A stretch of DNA of 64,000 nt from Fasciolopsis buskii (Eukaryota; Platyhelminthes; Trematoda; Plagiorchiida; Fasciolidae): the NCBI GenBank assembly GCA_008360955.1, contig LUCM01005116.1, forward strand, positions 19,453-83,452, given 5' to 3'. A model generated the notes under the pieces. It was not told the DNA's origin and did no database searches. It saw nothing but the letters and a program-made list of their open reading frames with translations. Below, piece by piece: positions 45,498-58,670 of the stretch (the first letter of the stretch is position 1; every line of letters begins with the position of its first letter). The position numbers and the translations under genes are program-made.

Positions 45498-48400
45498 ATG
45501 AAGAAAGAAGGCAGGATAGAGGCTCAAAAACACTATATAAAACTGAGAGTCGAAACTAGTTCGGCATTTTCCGAAGCCCTAGATTTCCAGTCCTGCCTTG
45601 ACAAGGTGAAAATTTGGCCACCTAACACTATACCATCCCCACTGATACCACATCGCCCACAATGGCATCCTCTAACAACCGGCTCATCAACTCCCAAGTT
45701 TCTTCTATCGCCTTGGTCTTCAGCCCACAAATCCATTATCAAAGACAGTCCCTAGCCGGCCAGTATACCTAGTTCTACTGAACTTACTCCCTTATTACGG
45801 CTATGCATTATCCGAACCTCTAATGCATCCCTTGATTATTTGACCCCCACCGAAACCAACTCTTGGACGTCACGTGGACTTAAATGTTCCAGTGAATTTT
45901 CCCTACTCCTGCTGAACTCCGGCTCACTGACTCATAAAGTAAGGGAGCTGAGACTGTTAGCAGCTAAAACTCTTAAGGTATTATTTTGGTAACAGAGACT
46001 TGGCTAACAGACCACAGTTCCACTCCGTCTTTTTCACTGGTGGGTTATACGCCCTTCCAAACCAATAGATCAAATCGCAGAGGAGGTGGTTGCCTAGCCT
46101 ACGTGGAGCAGCTACACAAAGCTTCCATTCTCCATCACCCACTTCTTGATTCTATCCCTGACACCATTTGGCTTCTGGTACAATTACCCGAGCTCCCACT
46201 CCACATAGGATGTGATTACCGACCACCAAACTCAAATAGTTCTGGTATTTCCCGTCTAACCCAGGCCTTCATTTTTATTTCTGGTTTCCCCCCCCCAGCC
46301 ATAAGATAATTGCAGGTGACTTCAATGATCCTAAAATTTGTTGTTCCTCTTTATCCGCTCCACCTACCCTACTCAACTTTGTTTCTGAAACGCACGCTGA
46401 AGGATGGACTCAGCATGTGACAACGCCCACAAGGTTGCATAATATCTCAGACCTAGTTTTTACGCGTAGCACTCCCAATGTTAACGGTTCATTGGTAAAC
46501 GTTTCCCTGGGATTGACCACAAGATGGTCAAGTGTAGCTTCCCTCTCCTTGATAAACATTCCTCACCTATGTGTGCCCACCATGAGGCCTCTTCCTATAT
46601 ATCGACTCGTTGGGACGAAATCCCTGACGCTCTGCGAACCCTTGATTGGTCCAGCTTCCTTTTATCGTCTGACACGCAGAGAGTGGCAGACGACCGTTAC
46701 GCAAAATTTCCTTTTAATATTAATCGTCTGTCCACTTTGATCACTCGACATAAACCCAAGAGCCCTAGTAAGGTTTGTCAGCTCCAGACGAAAATCTTGA
46801 AGGCTCGGACGTCCTCAGCAAAACGGGAGACTTCCTGCTGTTAGTGCACGTCAACCACTTGCAACACGAGTTTCCTATGGAGTCCAAACTAGAGTTAAAA
46901 AGGCACGGAATGCTAGCTATTGGGTCGCCTAACCCAGTTGGAAAGACTTCCCACATTTTCAAAGCTCGCTTGCAGCCCAAATCGTAAGCTATTCCAAACT
47001 TCATTTTATTTATTAGCTCAGGCATATACTCCCTGTAGACATCGCACAAGCATTCAATACATATTTCTCTCCTATTTTCATTAATGACAGTCGGCCACAT
47101 TCTAAAATCCAGCCCACGTTAACTTCGGCTAGATTATCCTCCAACTCATTGGACTTTGCTGGCATCATCAATGTGATGACATACGCCAGGCCATCCCACA
47201 GGCACTGATGACATCCCACCAGTCCTATTTCGCATCGCTGGTCCAGATCTTCCACTACTCCTTCTAAATCTGTTCTCGCTCTCCATGTCCGGCGCTACTT
47301 TTTCGTCACAATGGAAAACATCCATTATTGTTCCACATCACAAAAAGGGTTCCATGCATGAACCTGACAACTTTCGCCCCATTAACCACACTCCAGTTTT
47401 ACCCAGGCTTATGGAAAAGATTGTTAAAGAACAACCGGTTAACTTTCTTACTACTCAAAACCTTATCAACCCATCCCAACATGGCCTCCTCAGGGGCCGA
47501 TCCCGCCTCACCTGTCAGTTTGACTTCTTATACTAGGTTACCCAAAATGTTGATTCCCACCGGTCGATGCTCATAACCCTTCGATACATTTCAAAAGCGT
47601 TTAATCGCGTTTCCCACTCCCGACCTCTGGCCAAAATTAGGAACTATGGAATAAGAAATCCCCTGTTATCTTGGCTATCATCCTACCTTTCCAGTCGCTT
47701 TCAGGTAGTCAATATTAATGATTATTTTTCCCAGCTCTCTGCTATTACCAGTAAGGTGATTTAAGGGAGCGCCCTAGGTCCTCACTTTTTCCCGCTATAC
47801 AATAATGATATCTTTAAAGTTATTCGTCATGGCACGCAATCCGTGTTTGCCGATGACATTAAAATAGTCTACTCTTCTTAGGCTGTTTCATTTATGTCAC
47901 TCTCGCATTTATCAAAGAAGACCTAGAGTCTTTCGATAACCGGTGTTCCAAGTGGCCTATGAAGTGCCATGCTGACAAAAGTTCTCTGATAACATATAAG
48001 TGTGATGTTTCTCCGGGGGCGCTCTCTATAAACGGCATGCCAGTTCTTGTATCACACACAGTTAAGGACCTAGGGTTACAATGCTCCTGCTTTTTCAACT
48101 TCCACGAGCAGGGTCACCATCAGACCGCTATAGCTAAGAGAACCGCCACAATGATCTTAAGGGCATTTCGCCCTAAATATTGCAAAATTATCAACTTCAA
48201 GTCCCATGTTAGGCACCACCTCGAGTGCTGCCCGATCATTTCTACGCATATGCGTAAAGTCAGTCAAACTGCAAACAAGAATGTGCAGCGTGCATTTACT
48301 AAAAATCTCCTAGATACTTCATCTAGCTTAAACTACGGGGCCAGATGCGATTTGCTTGGATTTGAACCATTGCAGTTTCGTCAAATCAAATTAAGCCTTT

Positions 48401-48750
48401 CATTGCTCTTTGATCTTTGCCGTAATAATGTCCACTCTACTACAAACGTCACACGCGACGCTGGTAGTCCCCGTTATTCACTTCGTAGTATATACTACTC
48501 GTTAAGAATACCCCTGAATCGACTATCGATCACGGCGAAATTCTTCACCGTTGCCTACTCTAAATTGTGGAACAAACTCCCTAGTTCCCTGCGGTCGTGC
48601 CCAACTTTAGCTCAGTTGAATGCCCATCTGGCAAAGTTATTGGATGTTCAGTTCTTAATTAACCTGACGCGAGCCAACATTGGACTAGACGAGGCTTACG
48701 AACATGGGATGGAATCCTAGTTCGTGACCGAATCCTTGCTGAGATCACCA
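45498..48750 (+). mobile_element. CR1/Jockey-type LINE, degenerate (copy J2)
   Basis: Plus-strand order: a possible ORF1 end (45498-45755); endonuclease with VTETWLTDHSSTPSF (45986), RSNRRGGGCLAYVEQ and IIAGDFNDPK (about 46305-46335); RT with WKTSIIVPHHKKGS and NFRPINHTPVLPRLMEKIV (47305-47425), NPSQHGLLRGRSRLT (47470), YISKAFNRVSHSRP (47585) and the catalytic SVFADDIKIVYSS (47845); and a C-terminal frame at 47959-48720 with LGLQCSCFFNFHEQ, RPKYCKIINFKSHVRHHLE and AYSKLWNKLPSSLRSC. At least three frame shifts and several stops inactivate it. It is better preserved than J1. Confidence 0.82.
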
Positions 48751-49091
48751 TCAGGGATTCGACTTCACCTCTTACTTCCGCACTTTATCACGCGTCCCCA
48801 CTAATGCACTTTTTGACTTCCCTTGTAGTGATGTCCTTTCTTCACCAATAGCTTGAGCGACTAACTCGAAGTTCTCCCGACGTGGGCGGACAAATATTTC
48901 AGCGTATTTATTGTTGGATCCATGCTCTCACCACATCCTGTGATTTGAAACACCAGTTTGTGTACTTCTCGCACTTCATGCCATCTTATCCTCTTTACTG
49001 TCTTGGCAGAGTTGAAATGGTCGTTCTTGGTAGCCCCTAACCTTCAACTACGCCTAAAACTGCTACCATAGCTCACTCTAGTTACCACACT
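48751..49091. other. Spacer 3' of copy J2
   Basis: No coding frame was recognised; part may be the J2 3' UTR. Confidence 0.25.
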
Positions 49092-49493
49092 TCAAGGAAT
49101 AGATGCACTATGTTGCAGGTATTTTGGCGCCATCCAATAATCACCATAACCCCAAGCTGGCACCCAAGCCAGGCTACCTTTCTCTAGCGTTTCAGATCTC
49201 GCATCCGCAGCAGACGAGGTGCTAAGGCTTTCGACCTCGTACTGGCGATTCCGAATCTGCCACCCTAGTATTCCTGTTAGGAACTTGTTACCTAGAACTG
49301 GCGCTCGAGTTCTGGCCCGGTCAACGGTAACTGCACGGATTATGGCACTGGATATCTCAACTCGCATTTCTGAGATCGAGCAAAACCGCGATTGCTGCTG
49401 TCTCCGGAACGGCTTGCGCACCTCATATTCCCCACCTGTACTGCTGACTAAGACCAAAAGATGCGACAACGTAACTGACAGCATAGAGGACAT
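49092..49493 (-). CDS. Open frame of 133 codons, unrecognised
   Basis: The minus-strand frame begins MSSMLSVTLSHLLVLVSSTG, a possible weak signal peptide, and ends with GSLAWVPAWGYGDYWMAPK, which loosely recalls the opening of a PWWP or Tudor-like fold. The evidence for either is thin. A plus-strand frame of 97 codons overlaps it (49219-49512), so at most one is real. No splice structure could be worked out. It may be an exon, element debris or chance. Confidence 0.2.
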   Translation of the reverse strand: MSSMLSVTLSHLLVLVSSTGGEYEVRKPFRRQQQSRFCSISEMRVEISSAIIRAVTVDRARTRAPVLGNKFLTGILGWQIRNRQYEVESLSTSSAADARSETLEKGSLAWVPAWGYGDYWMAPKYLQHSASIP

Positions 49494-49499
49494 TCTTGG

Positions 49500-52400
49500 C
49501 TACTGTATTTAAGGAGTGTTCATACACATAGCCTCCCTTATCTGACGAGCCTCTCGGTACAGCTCACCACCATCCGTATGTAGATATTATCAATATCCTT
49601 GAAGTTCCGTATCCAAAGCTTCACAAATTTCCTCCAGATACTTTGAGACGATCTTTTTTCACATTTTTTGGCCCTTTGTCGTCAGCTACGTATCTCATCC
49701 TATTTGCCTGACGTTCTGCCCGGTTTTCACCACTTCTATCCAAGTACCGCATTACCACTGCTTGTCGTCTCTTCAGCTTCACGTTTTCGTCCATTACGTA
49801 ACGCTTCCGACTTTTGATATCTCTAGCCATATATCAATATCCACCGTCGGGCTCCGTCCATGTTGTGCGCCAGCAATGAGCACATTTAGTGCACTTAAAC
49901 ACGAAATGACTCGTTGTCCGCTACTTGCAAACAATCCCAGGAAACTATTTCTCGGTCTTAAAAATTGAGTTTTCTACGTTTTTGCTTTTCACTGGCATAA
50001 TTGTAATTCGCCTATTGCTTCGCAGCATCTCATTTAACCTTCCAGTGAGCCTCTAAAAAACTCAATATTGCTCCCACCATCTTATCCCATTCCACTTCTA
50101 TCATCTACATTTCCTGTGCATCATCCTTGTAAAAATTTGATCTTGCCTTGCGCATGCCTCTTGCAAATCGAGAAATATATGGTATTATTATTACCTTGCA
50201 ACATGGCCATCGCCATGGGTTTTAGTGCTTTCCGGGCAAATGTCAGAATAATATATGGTGGCCCAAGAATGGCAAGAGAGAAAGGAAGATATTGTAAGAG
50301 GGAACTTGCCTGTTGCAGGTACCTGATGCTACCAAGAAGTGACTGATGGATGGAAACAGTGTTGGGGTTGGGCTAAACACAATTCAACACGAAGCTTCGT
50401 ATGATTACCTGGAATTGACACCATCGCGGTAAATGCTATCCCGGGGTGATCTAGGCTAGTCTCCGGAAATTCCTGTCGATTCCTCTTTGCCAAATGTTGA
50501 ACCTCCGAAATGTCAATCGATTAGTATTTCACGGAGAATTTGAAAGTGTTTTGCAAGAACAGACTGCCCACGTCTTTCGAGTCGGATACCCCTGCTAGAA
50601 GGGGGTTGAATGCCCCTGCTCACCTGAATTGCTTCCCTGGCCGGACTGCGACAAGAAATTTTCACGGCTTCATGGCTTCAATCAGGTTTGTTTGAGAGTT
50701 TCACTAAGAGAAGCATTCTTAACTCGTTGGTACACTTCCGTGAAGTTGCATGATGGAACGGATTCACATATATCGCCCGAGTTCAGCAATCTGCTGATGA
50801 GCACCAAAGGTCTTGGATTTGGGCCGAATTAGATCCTAGTTTCCGCGAGCCAAATGCCATGCACCACAGCAGCATTACCGTCGGTAAAAGGCATCACGAG
50901 GTAAATCTTAAATTTTGCCCATTGGGTGAGCAGAAATGCAAGCCCAGAAAATCTGGCGGCCGGCTTGGAACAAAAGAGAAATCATTTCTCACATGCACTT
51001 AATATGCAGATCAAGACATTTGCATCAGAAGCAGCCCGAAGCAGTGCTTAAGTTGATTTCTTTTGACATGAAAGATAATATCTAGCAAAAATCTAAAAGG
51101 AATGTATGCGATTGGCTGGATTGCATAGATCTGACTAGTCCGTGAAGTATGCTGAAGGTACCTAGTCGTTTTCCAAGCCTAGTATGCAAGCTGGCTTCTC
51201 CCCAGAGCTGGTCGCAATTTTGCGGTATGTGGTGACGCAATCTTTTTGTCTCTGAACGGCTGATTGCACCCATTGAAACGTTTCTGCAGATTGCTCAGGT
51301 CATCAAGGGCAATTTGCAGACATGCAATCTAGTGAAGGAGCTGCAGGATAGCTGTTAGGCAGGATTTTTAAGTTTTTAAGTTCCATTTACAAACGGCATC
51401 AAGGACTCATGAAAAACCATGAAACGCTTTCTGGGGCACCGCAGTTCATGGCAACTTCTGGTGAATAAATCATCACAAGAGGAACCGTCGGGGGAAACCG
51501 CAGGCCAGGGAAACGTAGTAAGGGTGCTACAAAACCAGCGAGCTTAGCATACATAAGAAGAACGAAATATAAAAGAGCATAAACGATGTCAAGAAATTTC
51601 AAGCACATCTTCAGGGAACAAACACTTCCACGAAGTTGGTCACATGTACAACGAGACTATACAACATCTCGTGGCCTTCCAGCGCCCACCTCATCAACAC
51701 GGTGGCAAAGCCGTTGGAAATTACAGGATGGGCAAACACCGCCAGCAAGAATTTGCATACCGGTGGTTCCTAAAGTTGACTGACGTAAGCGGCAGCGTTT
51801 CGTAAGCGGAACGTGCATCCAAAGCCCAGACAATCGCTTCCACTGCTCCCAAGCACACCGAGTAAATACGGTCAAATGGAAATTTAGGTATTGCATCTGT
51901 AGGAAATGAGACAAAGTGACCAATAATAGTGTGGTATTTAGGGTTTGTCCGTAAAAAAATGAGCTATCATCAAGGATTTTGCATTTGGCGCGGGAGAACG
52001 TCATCCACTTATCCTATTGAAATCTAAGCTGGACATAAAAGCCACGGCTAAAGTAACAATTTCTTACCCCCACTCGTCGGTTAAAGCTGTAGCAGTTGTA
52101 CTGCAGGTCTCGGACAAAAGCGTGCGCTTCACAGATCTTGCGCCGAAGTTTATACTGTTCCACATTGCCTTATTCAGATTAGATGTATATAAGTTCGAAA
52201 AATCTAAAACCAAAAAAGGCTTGCCTTCCTCGCAATCGAAACCAACGGTGTCCACCGTGGTTTTATAATTCTTGTGGGCGTGGGCCGCGGTTGCATATTC
52301 GGCAATTGGAAAACCGCAGTAGTATCAAAATTTGGTTCCACTTTCAGAACATTCACCAGCTGGTTTGTTTTAGAAACCCCCTTTGAATGGCGGTTTCCAG

Positions 52401-54030
52401 ACATACCGAACGAACTTTCTGTTCTAATCTTCCACAGCTGCGCTTGTTTTAGACGTTATAAGCAATGTCTCAGGGTGGTAATAATCTTCCAATGGTTGTT
52501 AAGCTTGCACGTTCTATACACTTCAACATAAAGAGCCTATGACTCATGCCTATGGTGGTGACGCTCGAAGTTTTACCTCAACCCAAACAAAAGGTCTAGC
52601 CAGTTTCATTCTCCCTGGTCTCCACAAGTACATATCTTTTTAGGTATATGCATAAAAACCCCGTCAATAAAAAAAACGTAAGCGCGATTTCACATCCGTC
52701 AATCAAACCCATTTCTAGACATTCGAGGAGCATGCGCAAAGCAAGATCTAAGTTATACATAACCTGCAATGTGATAGGCTCAGCACACGTTTTCAAGCTT
52801 TTGACTCAAGGCTAAATGATCCTTCGCCAAGATTTTCTGGGGCTGATTGCCGGTGACGCACTGCGATTGGTCCAATGTTTAAATGCATCAAAGGTTCGTA
52901 TCGCCGGCGCAAAATTTGGCTGAGAAGCAATGGTGGGCACTGTCATGTGACCGGTTTCCTCAAAAGTCGATAGGGCTATGTGGTGAACATGAGGATAAAC
53001 ATGGATGTGATAATTGGATTGAGATGAGTCAAAACCAAACTGGATATCATGTGCTGTGGACGGAGAGTGGTAAATAACAACATTTAGGAGCCAAAGTGAG
53101 GCTGAAGATGAAACAGCGGGACTTCTTCATGGTTGCATCAAACGGGACGAAATTATATGAAGAATTTGAACGGAGAGATAATGGAACTTACAAAAATGGT
53201 CACTGGACTTATGCGGCTGGGAGCGGATTGTGATGTGTGGCTGGAAGAAAACCAGTACGCGTAAGGTTTACAAACAATCCTTGAATACACCTCCATGAGT
53301 GGCCTGTGTTTTCCTTGATCAATATCGGAGATTATGGTGTTCTGTGGCGGTAGGGGTCTGGAGGTTCGGGGATCACAGGGCATTTCAGTAGTGTTAGTAA
53401 CTGTTTTGGCCAATATTATTGGTTTATTTGAGATGAGGCACCAGAAGTAGTCATCGGCCTTGATTTATCTGTTTTAGGGTTACGCGGCCAGGTACTGGAG
53501 TGTCAGGTCCAGATAGCGGGGATAGGCAACCAGCGCATAGGATGGAGTGGAGCTTTCGGCGATAGTTTGCGTTGCACCTGTGGTCACTGTCGAGCTTGGA
53601 GAAAAGCCGGGGAGACAGAGTGGCCTGGAATTTATTCCAGCTCGTTTAAAGGTGACTAAACAAAAAATAAAAACAGCGATGACGATCAGCTTCCTACAAA
53701 AAGTAAACGGTCCAGACGACGGTTTTGAGTTACGCAGGAGGGAGTGTTACGTTAACGGGACATGTGCAGCGAACTTCTCGTCCGCTTTCTCCCCAAAGGG
53801 TAAATGGCTGAGTCAGTCCTAGGCTGCATGGTCCATATTTGGGCGTGTTGCTCTTTCATCCTTTGACATCTGCGCAGATGCGGCTTACAATGATTTGACA
53901 GGATGGTTAGATTTGATATTGCTTTGCGCATGACCCTCGGATTTCGAGCGATATGCATTGTACAAATCGGGGTTCCATCAATAATGGGGGAAATTGTATG
54001 CGAGCACATAGAGGTGTTCAGTGAATAAAA
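49500..54030. other. Long interval without recognisable genes
   Basis: Open frames are short, overlap on both strands, and lack RT, endonuclease or host-domain motifs. Examples I looked at are 51657-52004, 52017-52268 and 53547-53822. The minus frame 52255-52064 contains PFLVLDFSNLYTSNLNKAMW, which faintly recalls a decayed RT DFSKAF box, but I would not call it. Confidence 0.3.
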
Positions 54031-54039
54031 GTCGTTCCG

Positions 54040-54850
54040 TTTGGTTCTTCAGCCAACCCCATACAGCCGCCGATAGACGTTACCACCGGCCTTGTTTGCC
54101 AGCTTCCCCAAGGGATGAAGCGGTTGTGGCTAAACATTATGAAAGCCCGAACTCTGCTTCATAGGCAATCAGCCTTGCTGGCGATCTGTGCAAGAATAAA
54201 ACCAAGTTTATTTATCCCCATACCTACCGGTATCTAGCAAGGCACTTAATGCTATGCCGAGCTCGGCCTGGCTCCTTGAAGAGCAGGCCATGTCTAACCG
54301 ACTGCTGTGCCTTCCGGTTGAAATCACTAAAACAGTGGATGAGGATAGGGAGGTGGCAGTATGTTATCTTGACCTCAGCAAGGCGCTTGATTCAATGAGC
54401 TAACAACTAATTATAATCTAACTGGAGTCATTCGGAATGAGAAGGCAGGTTTGTCAGTGGGTGGAAGCCTTTCTAACCAGGAAAATATCTGGGGCCGCGA
54501 TATGAAATATGCGCCCTGTCAAGCTTTAATTAACGTGTGCCGTTTCGCAAGTGTCGGCATCAGATCAGCTTCTTTTTTGTTCCTTATAAACGACTTGACG
54601 TCGGCCCTAAAATCACCCAACATTCTCTTCCTTCCTTGGTGGTCGGAAGGATATGCGGAGATCAACCACCGCGGACATTTAAGATGCAGCACGGTGTGCC
54701 TTGCTGCAACCTACCGGGGGTTCTTCAGGCCGGATGTGGGCAAATGAGGAAGCTTGCAAAAACGTTACTTCGGCCGTTGGTCAAGCCACAATCCTTTAGT
54801 AACAGGGTCTTAAAAATGTAACCGACTGTGTTGATGCTTGATAATGGTAC
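54040..54850 (+). mobile_element. CR1-clade LINE fragment, RT domain
   Basis: The plus strand reads SNRLLCLPVEITKTVDED, then REVAVCYLDLSKALDSMS at about 54345-54400 (RT DxSKAFDS motif), then LESFGMRRQVCQWVEAFLTR near 54420-54480, and FLFLINDLTSALKSPNIL near 54570-54630, where the sequence leaves the RT before the catalytic FADD. One or two shifts occur. It is a truncated, inactive copy. Confidence 0.82.
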
Positions 54851-56509
54851 ACAACGTTGTTCCCTTAAAATAGACCTAGGGCAATAGCTGGGTTATGTCC
54901 TGTTCCGAGATAAGTATATGATGAACAAATTTTGGGTTCGCCCATGATGCTTCGTTCACGTTCGTGACTGGATCTGCGAATACAAGAGTGCGTGGGCTCC
55001 AGGGAAGCTGCCAAGAGAAGAGCATTGTCACAGTCTGACGACACCCTATGCACACCGCCAAAGCAGTTATTTATGCTCGTCTCATCAGTTTCAGTTCTGC
55101 TCCGTGTTCCTTAGGCTAAGTTGAACTGAACGAAAGCTCCTTCGCTGGTCATTGAGTTCAGATAATCATTTTTCTGCTCCAGTTACCGAGATCCAGTGAA
55201 CTAGACCTGTAAGAATTGGATGCTCCATCGAAAGCCAGCTTAAACAAGTTCGGTGATTTTGGGTAGGGATGACCGGGCAGCGCTACCATGCTCGCTTGGC
55301 TCTGCAAAAGAGCGTCCAAAGTGCGCAAGACGACCGAGCCTTAAAACGGTTAAAAACAAAAGAAACGATAGACGATATTGCAAATCAATAATGGGTCCTC
55401 CCAGAAGCTTCCTGGCCGAGTGCCTTTCGGACCTCAGGAGAAGCCACGACACTTCAGCCTCTCATAGGTCGGAGTTCCTAAGTTGGTGGACTCATGTCCT
55501 GCACCGAAAGCCCCCAACAAAAATGGGCCCTAAGTACCGGGATCAAAAGTTGATGCCGACCGCGTCTGATGATGAGGAAAAAGAGAGGTTTAAAAACCAA
55601 AAAATTAAGCGCGGGAGGTAAAACAACAATCAATATGCTCAACCAATCCCAAGATTGACCAAAAGGATAAGAGCAGATGTTTCAAAGCCAGGTGGCGTCC
55701 CTGAACGGAAACGTAAACACGAAATTCAGCAACAGTGGGCCAGGGGAGGCCATTTGGAACCTAAGCGAGACTGTCATCACATACTCTTAATCTACTCTCT
55801 GCTGGCTGTGCTCATATTCAGTGATGAAGCCACAGCACCAAACAAGAATGATAAGCCCGAGGTAAGGTGCAAAATATTGGGTGAGTAAAGGTGAAACATC
55901 AGCAAAACAATGAAAAATGAATGTGGTGGAAGAGAGCAAAAAAGCGGAAAGAAATAAAAACAACACAATAGAATGTAATGAAGCAACCTAGAAAAGCAAT
56001 TGAAGCTATAAAAAGGAACAGGAAAGCTGTAGAAAAGAATAACGCGGTGATGATGTGCTGCCTCCTGACCGCCAGAAGGGCTTCATTTGCCAGTCTGCGT
56101 TAAGTTGGGGAGGTGTTTTATATTGCAGATGACCCACAAGTAAGTTACCCTAGCATGAATTCAACTATTTCCCGGTCGAACAACGTTATATATTGCAAGA
56201 TTTCGACGTGTGAAAGAGAGTTCAAAGTCAAAGGTTGCTAAGGGTGTACAGAAGGAGACTTGCAATGAAAATCGATCAAAAGTAGACGTGTGCATATATG
56301 ATTACGAAACGATTGTCTAGCTAGCCGGTTAACATCTGATGTGCAGCACGATCAACAAGGGGGAATAAAATGGCTTGCTATCCTTTCTCCCTATTGCATT
56401 TCGAAGCGACCTGGAGGTCTCAAGTAATAAAAACTGAGGGGAACAGCTGGCTGAAGGCGAAAGTATCGAAAACAATTTGATCTGAAAGTGCAAATTGGCG
56501 ATATTAAGA
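54851..56509. other. Spacer with an unplaced 122-codon open frame
   Basis: A plus-strand frame at 55253-55621 (122 codons) is very basic and charged, ending EEKERFKNQKIKRGR, with no family motif. The next frame at 55655-55888 contains a hydrophobic ILLIYSLLAVLIF. Neither has a supported gene structure; they may be remnants of a LINE ORF1 or chance. Confidence 0.25.
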
Positions 56510-57360
56510 TATTGGTTCAAAGTCCCACACTATTACCAGTATATCTCAGCGACCTAGCAAAGAGCATGCGTAATCCATGATATCATTTCGGTGGTGTCAA
56601 AATTGCACACGCGGATCTAGAGAAGGATATCGAGACAGTCAAATCCTGGTCAATAAAGTGGGACCCTCCATTGAACCTGACCAGGCGTCAAAGGCTGACC
56701 TCTGGAGGAAAACATAAAGGAAATGAAGTGGCTGATATTATGGATGTTTCTTAAACCAAGGACTTGGGGGTAACTCTTGCGAGCAATTCGAAACCCTTCG
56801 AACAGTGCGTAAACGCGGCGAATAAAGCCATAGGGGATCGTTTTAGGCTCAGGTCCGCGATATCCTGCAGGGAACCCGAAGTGTTTATGACCCTGCACGC
56901 GACTATCGTAAAACCGCACCTGGAGTATTGTTTTTGGGCCTAGGCGCCATACCTACAGAGGGATATAAATTGCTTAGAAAAGGTACAGAAGCTACCCACG
57001 AAGGTGGTGGGAGAAACAAAAGCTATGACAAGGGGCTCCACGATCTTGACATTTTCCCTATCAGACGCCGATGTAGGTGCGAAGATCTAATTTAGACGTT
57101 CAAAATAATGAAGAGCCTTTCAGGCATAAAACATGAGGAATTGTTCAGTCTCATACCAGACGAGTACCAGAGGGTATAGTTTAAGATGCCCGCGCCGCGG
57201 CGCAAGACTTCAGATAAGCGCTAGGTTTTTCAATATTAGGGTGATTTCATTATGGAGCGAACTGCCGGAAAATGTGATTAATAGTAATAATGTTGGTGGG
57301 TTTAAAGAAGCCCTGGATGCTGGCTGGGCTGCCTTATGGCCAGGGGTGTAGCAGTAAATT
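56510..57360 (+). mobile_element. CR1-clade LINE fragment, end of RT and C-terminal domain
   Basis: Plus-strand pieces: LPVYLSDLAKSMRN, then KIAHADLEKDIETVKSWSIKW (after the catalytic box, which is itself lost), TKDLGVTLASNSKPFEQCVN, TIVKPHLEYCFWA-stop-APYLQRDINCLEK, and a tail with RFFNIRVISLWSELPENVIN and FKEALDAGW near 57220-57330. These are diagnostic of the CR1 C-terminal region. It belongs to a different copy from 54.0-54.8 kb, since both contain the LxxVYLxDL/FLINDL part. Confidence 0.83.
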
Positions 57361-57815
57361 TCGGGTGTGGACACAAAACGTATCTGCTTGATCTGGTACT
57401 CAACCTGGTCCATTGCCTTTCAGAAGAACGTACACAGTGTTGGAAGCTACGGACACCGGCCGAAAAAACCACTGAACGTTGGAGTGGATGGAAGCTAAAT
57501 TTTCGACCCATGTACGCTGAACTGGACCGAACTATGGTATCCTGGCCGTACTTTACGGTTGCTGGGGCAGTCTTTCCCACGGGGTTTTAGTTTTAGTTTA
57601 TGCTCATTTGAGGGGGAATAAACTACAAGAGCACAAATTTTGTTTTCGTCGTGCGAATTTCGCGATTTTTTACTTGTTTCTTCTCATTTCCGGACAAATT
57701 GCGCAGATCGGCTGCACAGCATTCGCATCACCGACTTGGATTGCGGGCTAAATGGCACATCTCTAACTAACGACTAGGGTGCACGGTGACCTAAAAAATT
57801 CACTCAACACGAGTA
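57361..57815. other. Spacer, no feature recognised
   Basis: An antisense frame pair overlapping the end of the CR1 fragment was judged to be a shadow. Confidence 0.25.
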
Positions 57816-58245
57816 GTCATCATCATCGTCATCAGCGCTCAGCGTTAAACAGCAAGGCAAGCCTCACTGAATGCTGCCTTTTCCCCAAGCTTACATATGT
57901 CTATAAAGAGAGTGAATATCCAAATGGAGTGGACTTACACAGGCGGGAAAATGCTGCTGCAGCCAACACAGAACACAGTTTACTTGTACAAACGCGCTCT
58001 TTCAATCACTCTGATTCGATAGAAAATGACAACACGATCGCCATTGTTTACGGTTCATTGCCATATCCTTAAGTGTCTCCAACCAGCTAGTTGACGAGTC
58101 TTTCGGACCCCAACCACGAGTACGTGAGACATCTACATTACCTATGTTCGCTGTACATTTCCTCATCCCGCGTTGTCATTTCATCTGTTGACCTCCAGGT
58201 TTTTGTTATTCCGTGCTGCGTGGTGCCAACCAATAGCAGGTCGCG
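57816..58245 (-). mobile_element. RTE 3' end fragment
   Basis: It starts with a CAT-rich tail, then matches the 3' UTR and C-terminal coding end of the RTE at 12585-13030. Landmarks are the CAGCGTTAA motif, CAAGGCAAGCCTCACTGA, TGCTGCTGCAGCCAACACA and AGTCTTTCGGACCCCAACC. It is 5'-truncated near 58245 and about 15-20% diverged by eye. Confidence 0.8.
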
Positions 58246-58662
58246 TTAGTTGTAAAGGATAAAAGATTGACGGGTGTCACACATATCCCACATGAGGTTA
58301 AACTGAATAACTTCTATGCGCAGTGAAGCTGCGATTGGCTTTCGTCCACTAGGTGAAATGAAACTGTTAACGAACCGTGAAAACGGTCCGTAGTAAACAG
58401 TTCTATTGATGAGGATGTTTACATCTTTTTTTTCTTGGTAGCCTCCAAAAACGTATTGCAATTTGGTATTGCTTATGCGTTGACAGTTTTTTGNACACAA
58501 CGAAATTTTATTAGGCTAAATTGTGCAGCGCATATGCAATGCGCTGCAAGAAATTCGGCCTATCTAACTTTTTCGTGAGTTGATTTTTTTACTTCAACTA
58601 TTTGAAGTCTTCCTATATCTGTTTTCTTCGTTACCGACTTTCACTTCGCTGACCTTTTTCAG
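58246..58662. other. Spacer with an ambiguous base at 58494
   Basis: No gene was seen. A pyrimidine tract ending in TTTTTCAG at 58655-58662 is a strong splice acceptor for the gene that follows. Confidence 0.4.
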
Positions 58663-58670
58663 GACTAACA

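Noticed and set aside
45533..45742. Minus-strand frame with spaced Cys/His (VRGCHCGRCGISG) as a zinc finger
   Set aside because: It is antisense to a Pro-rich part of the plus-strand LINE, and the spacing does not fit a known finger.
55253..55888. Basic 122-codon frame and neighbouring hydrophobic frame as one host gene
   Set aside because: No phase-compatible introns or start context were found and the frames do not join; left as spacer with a note.
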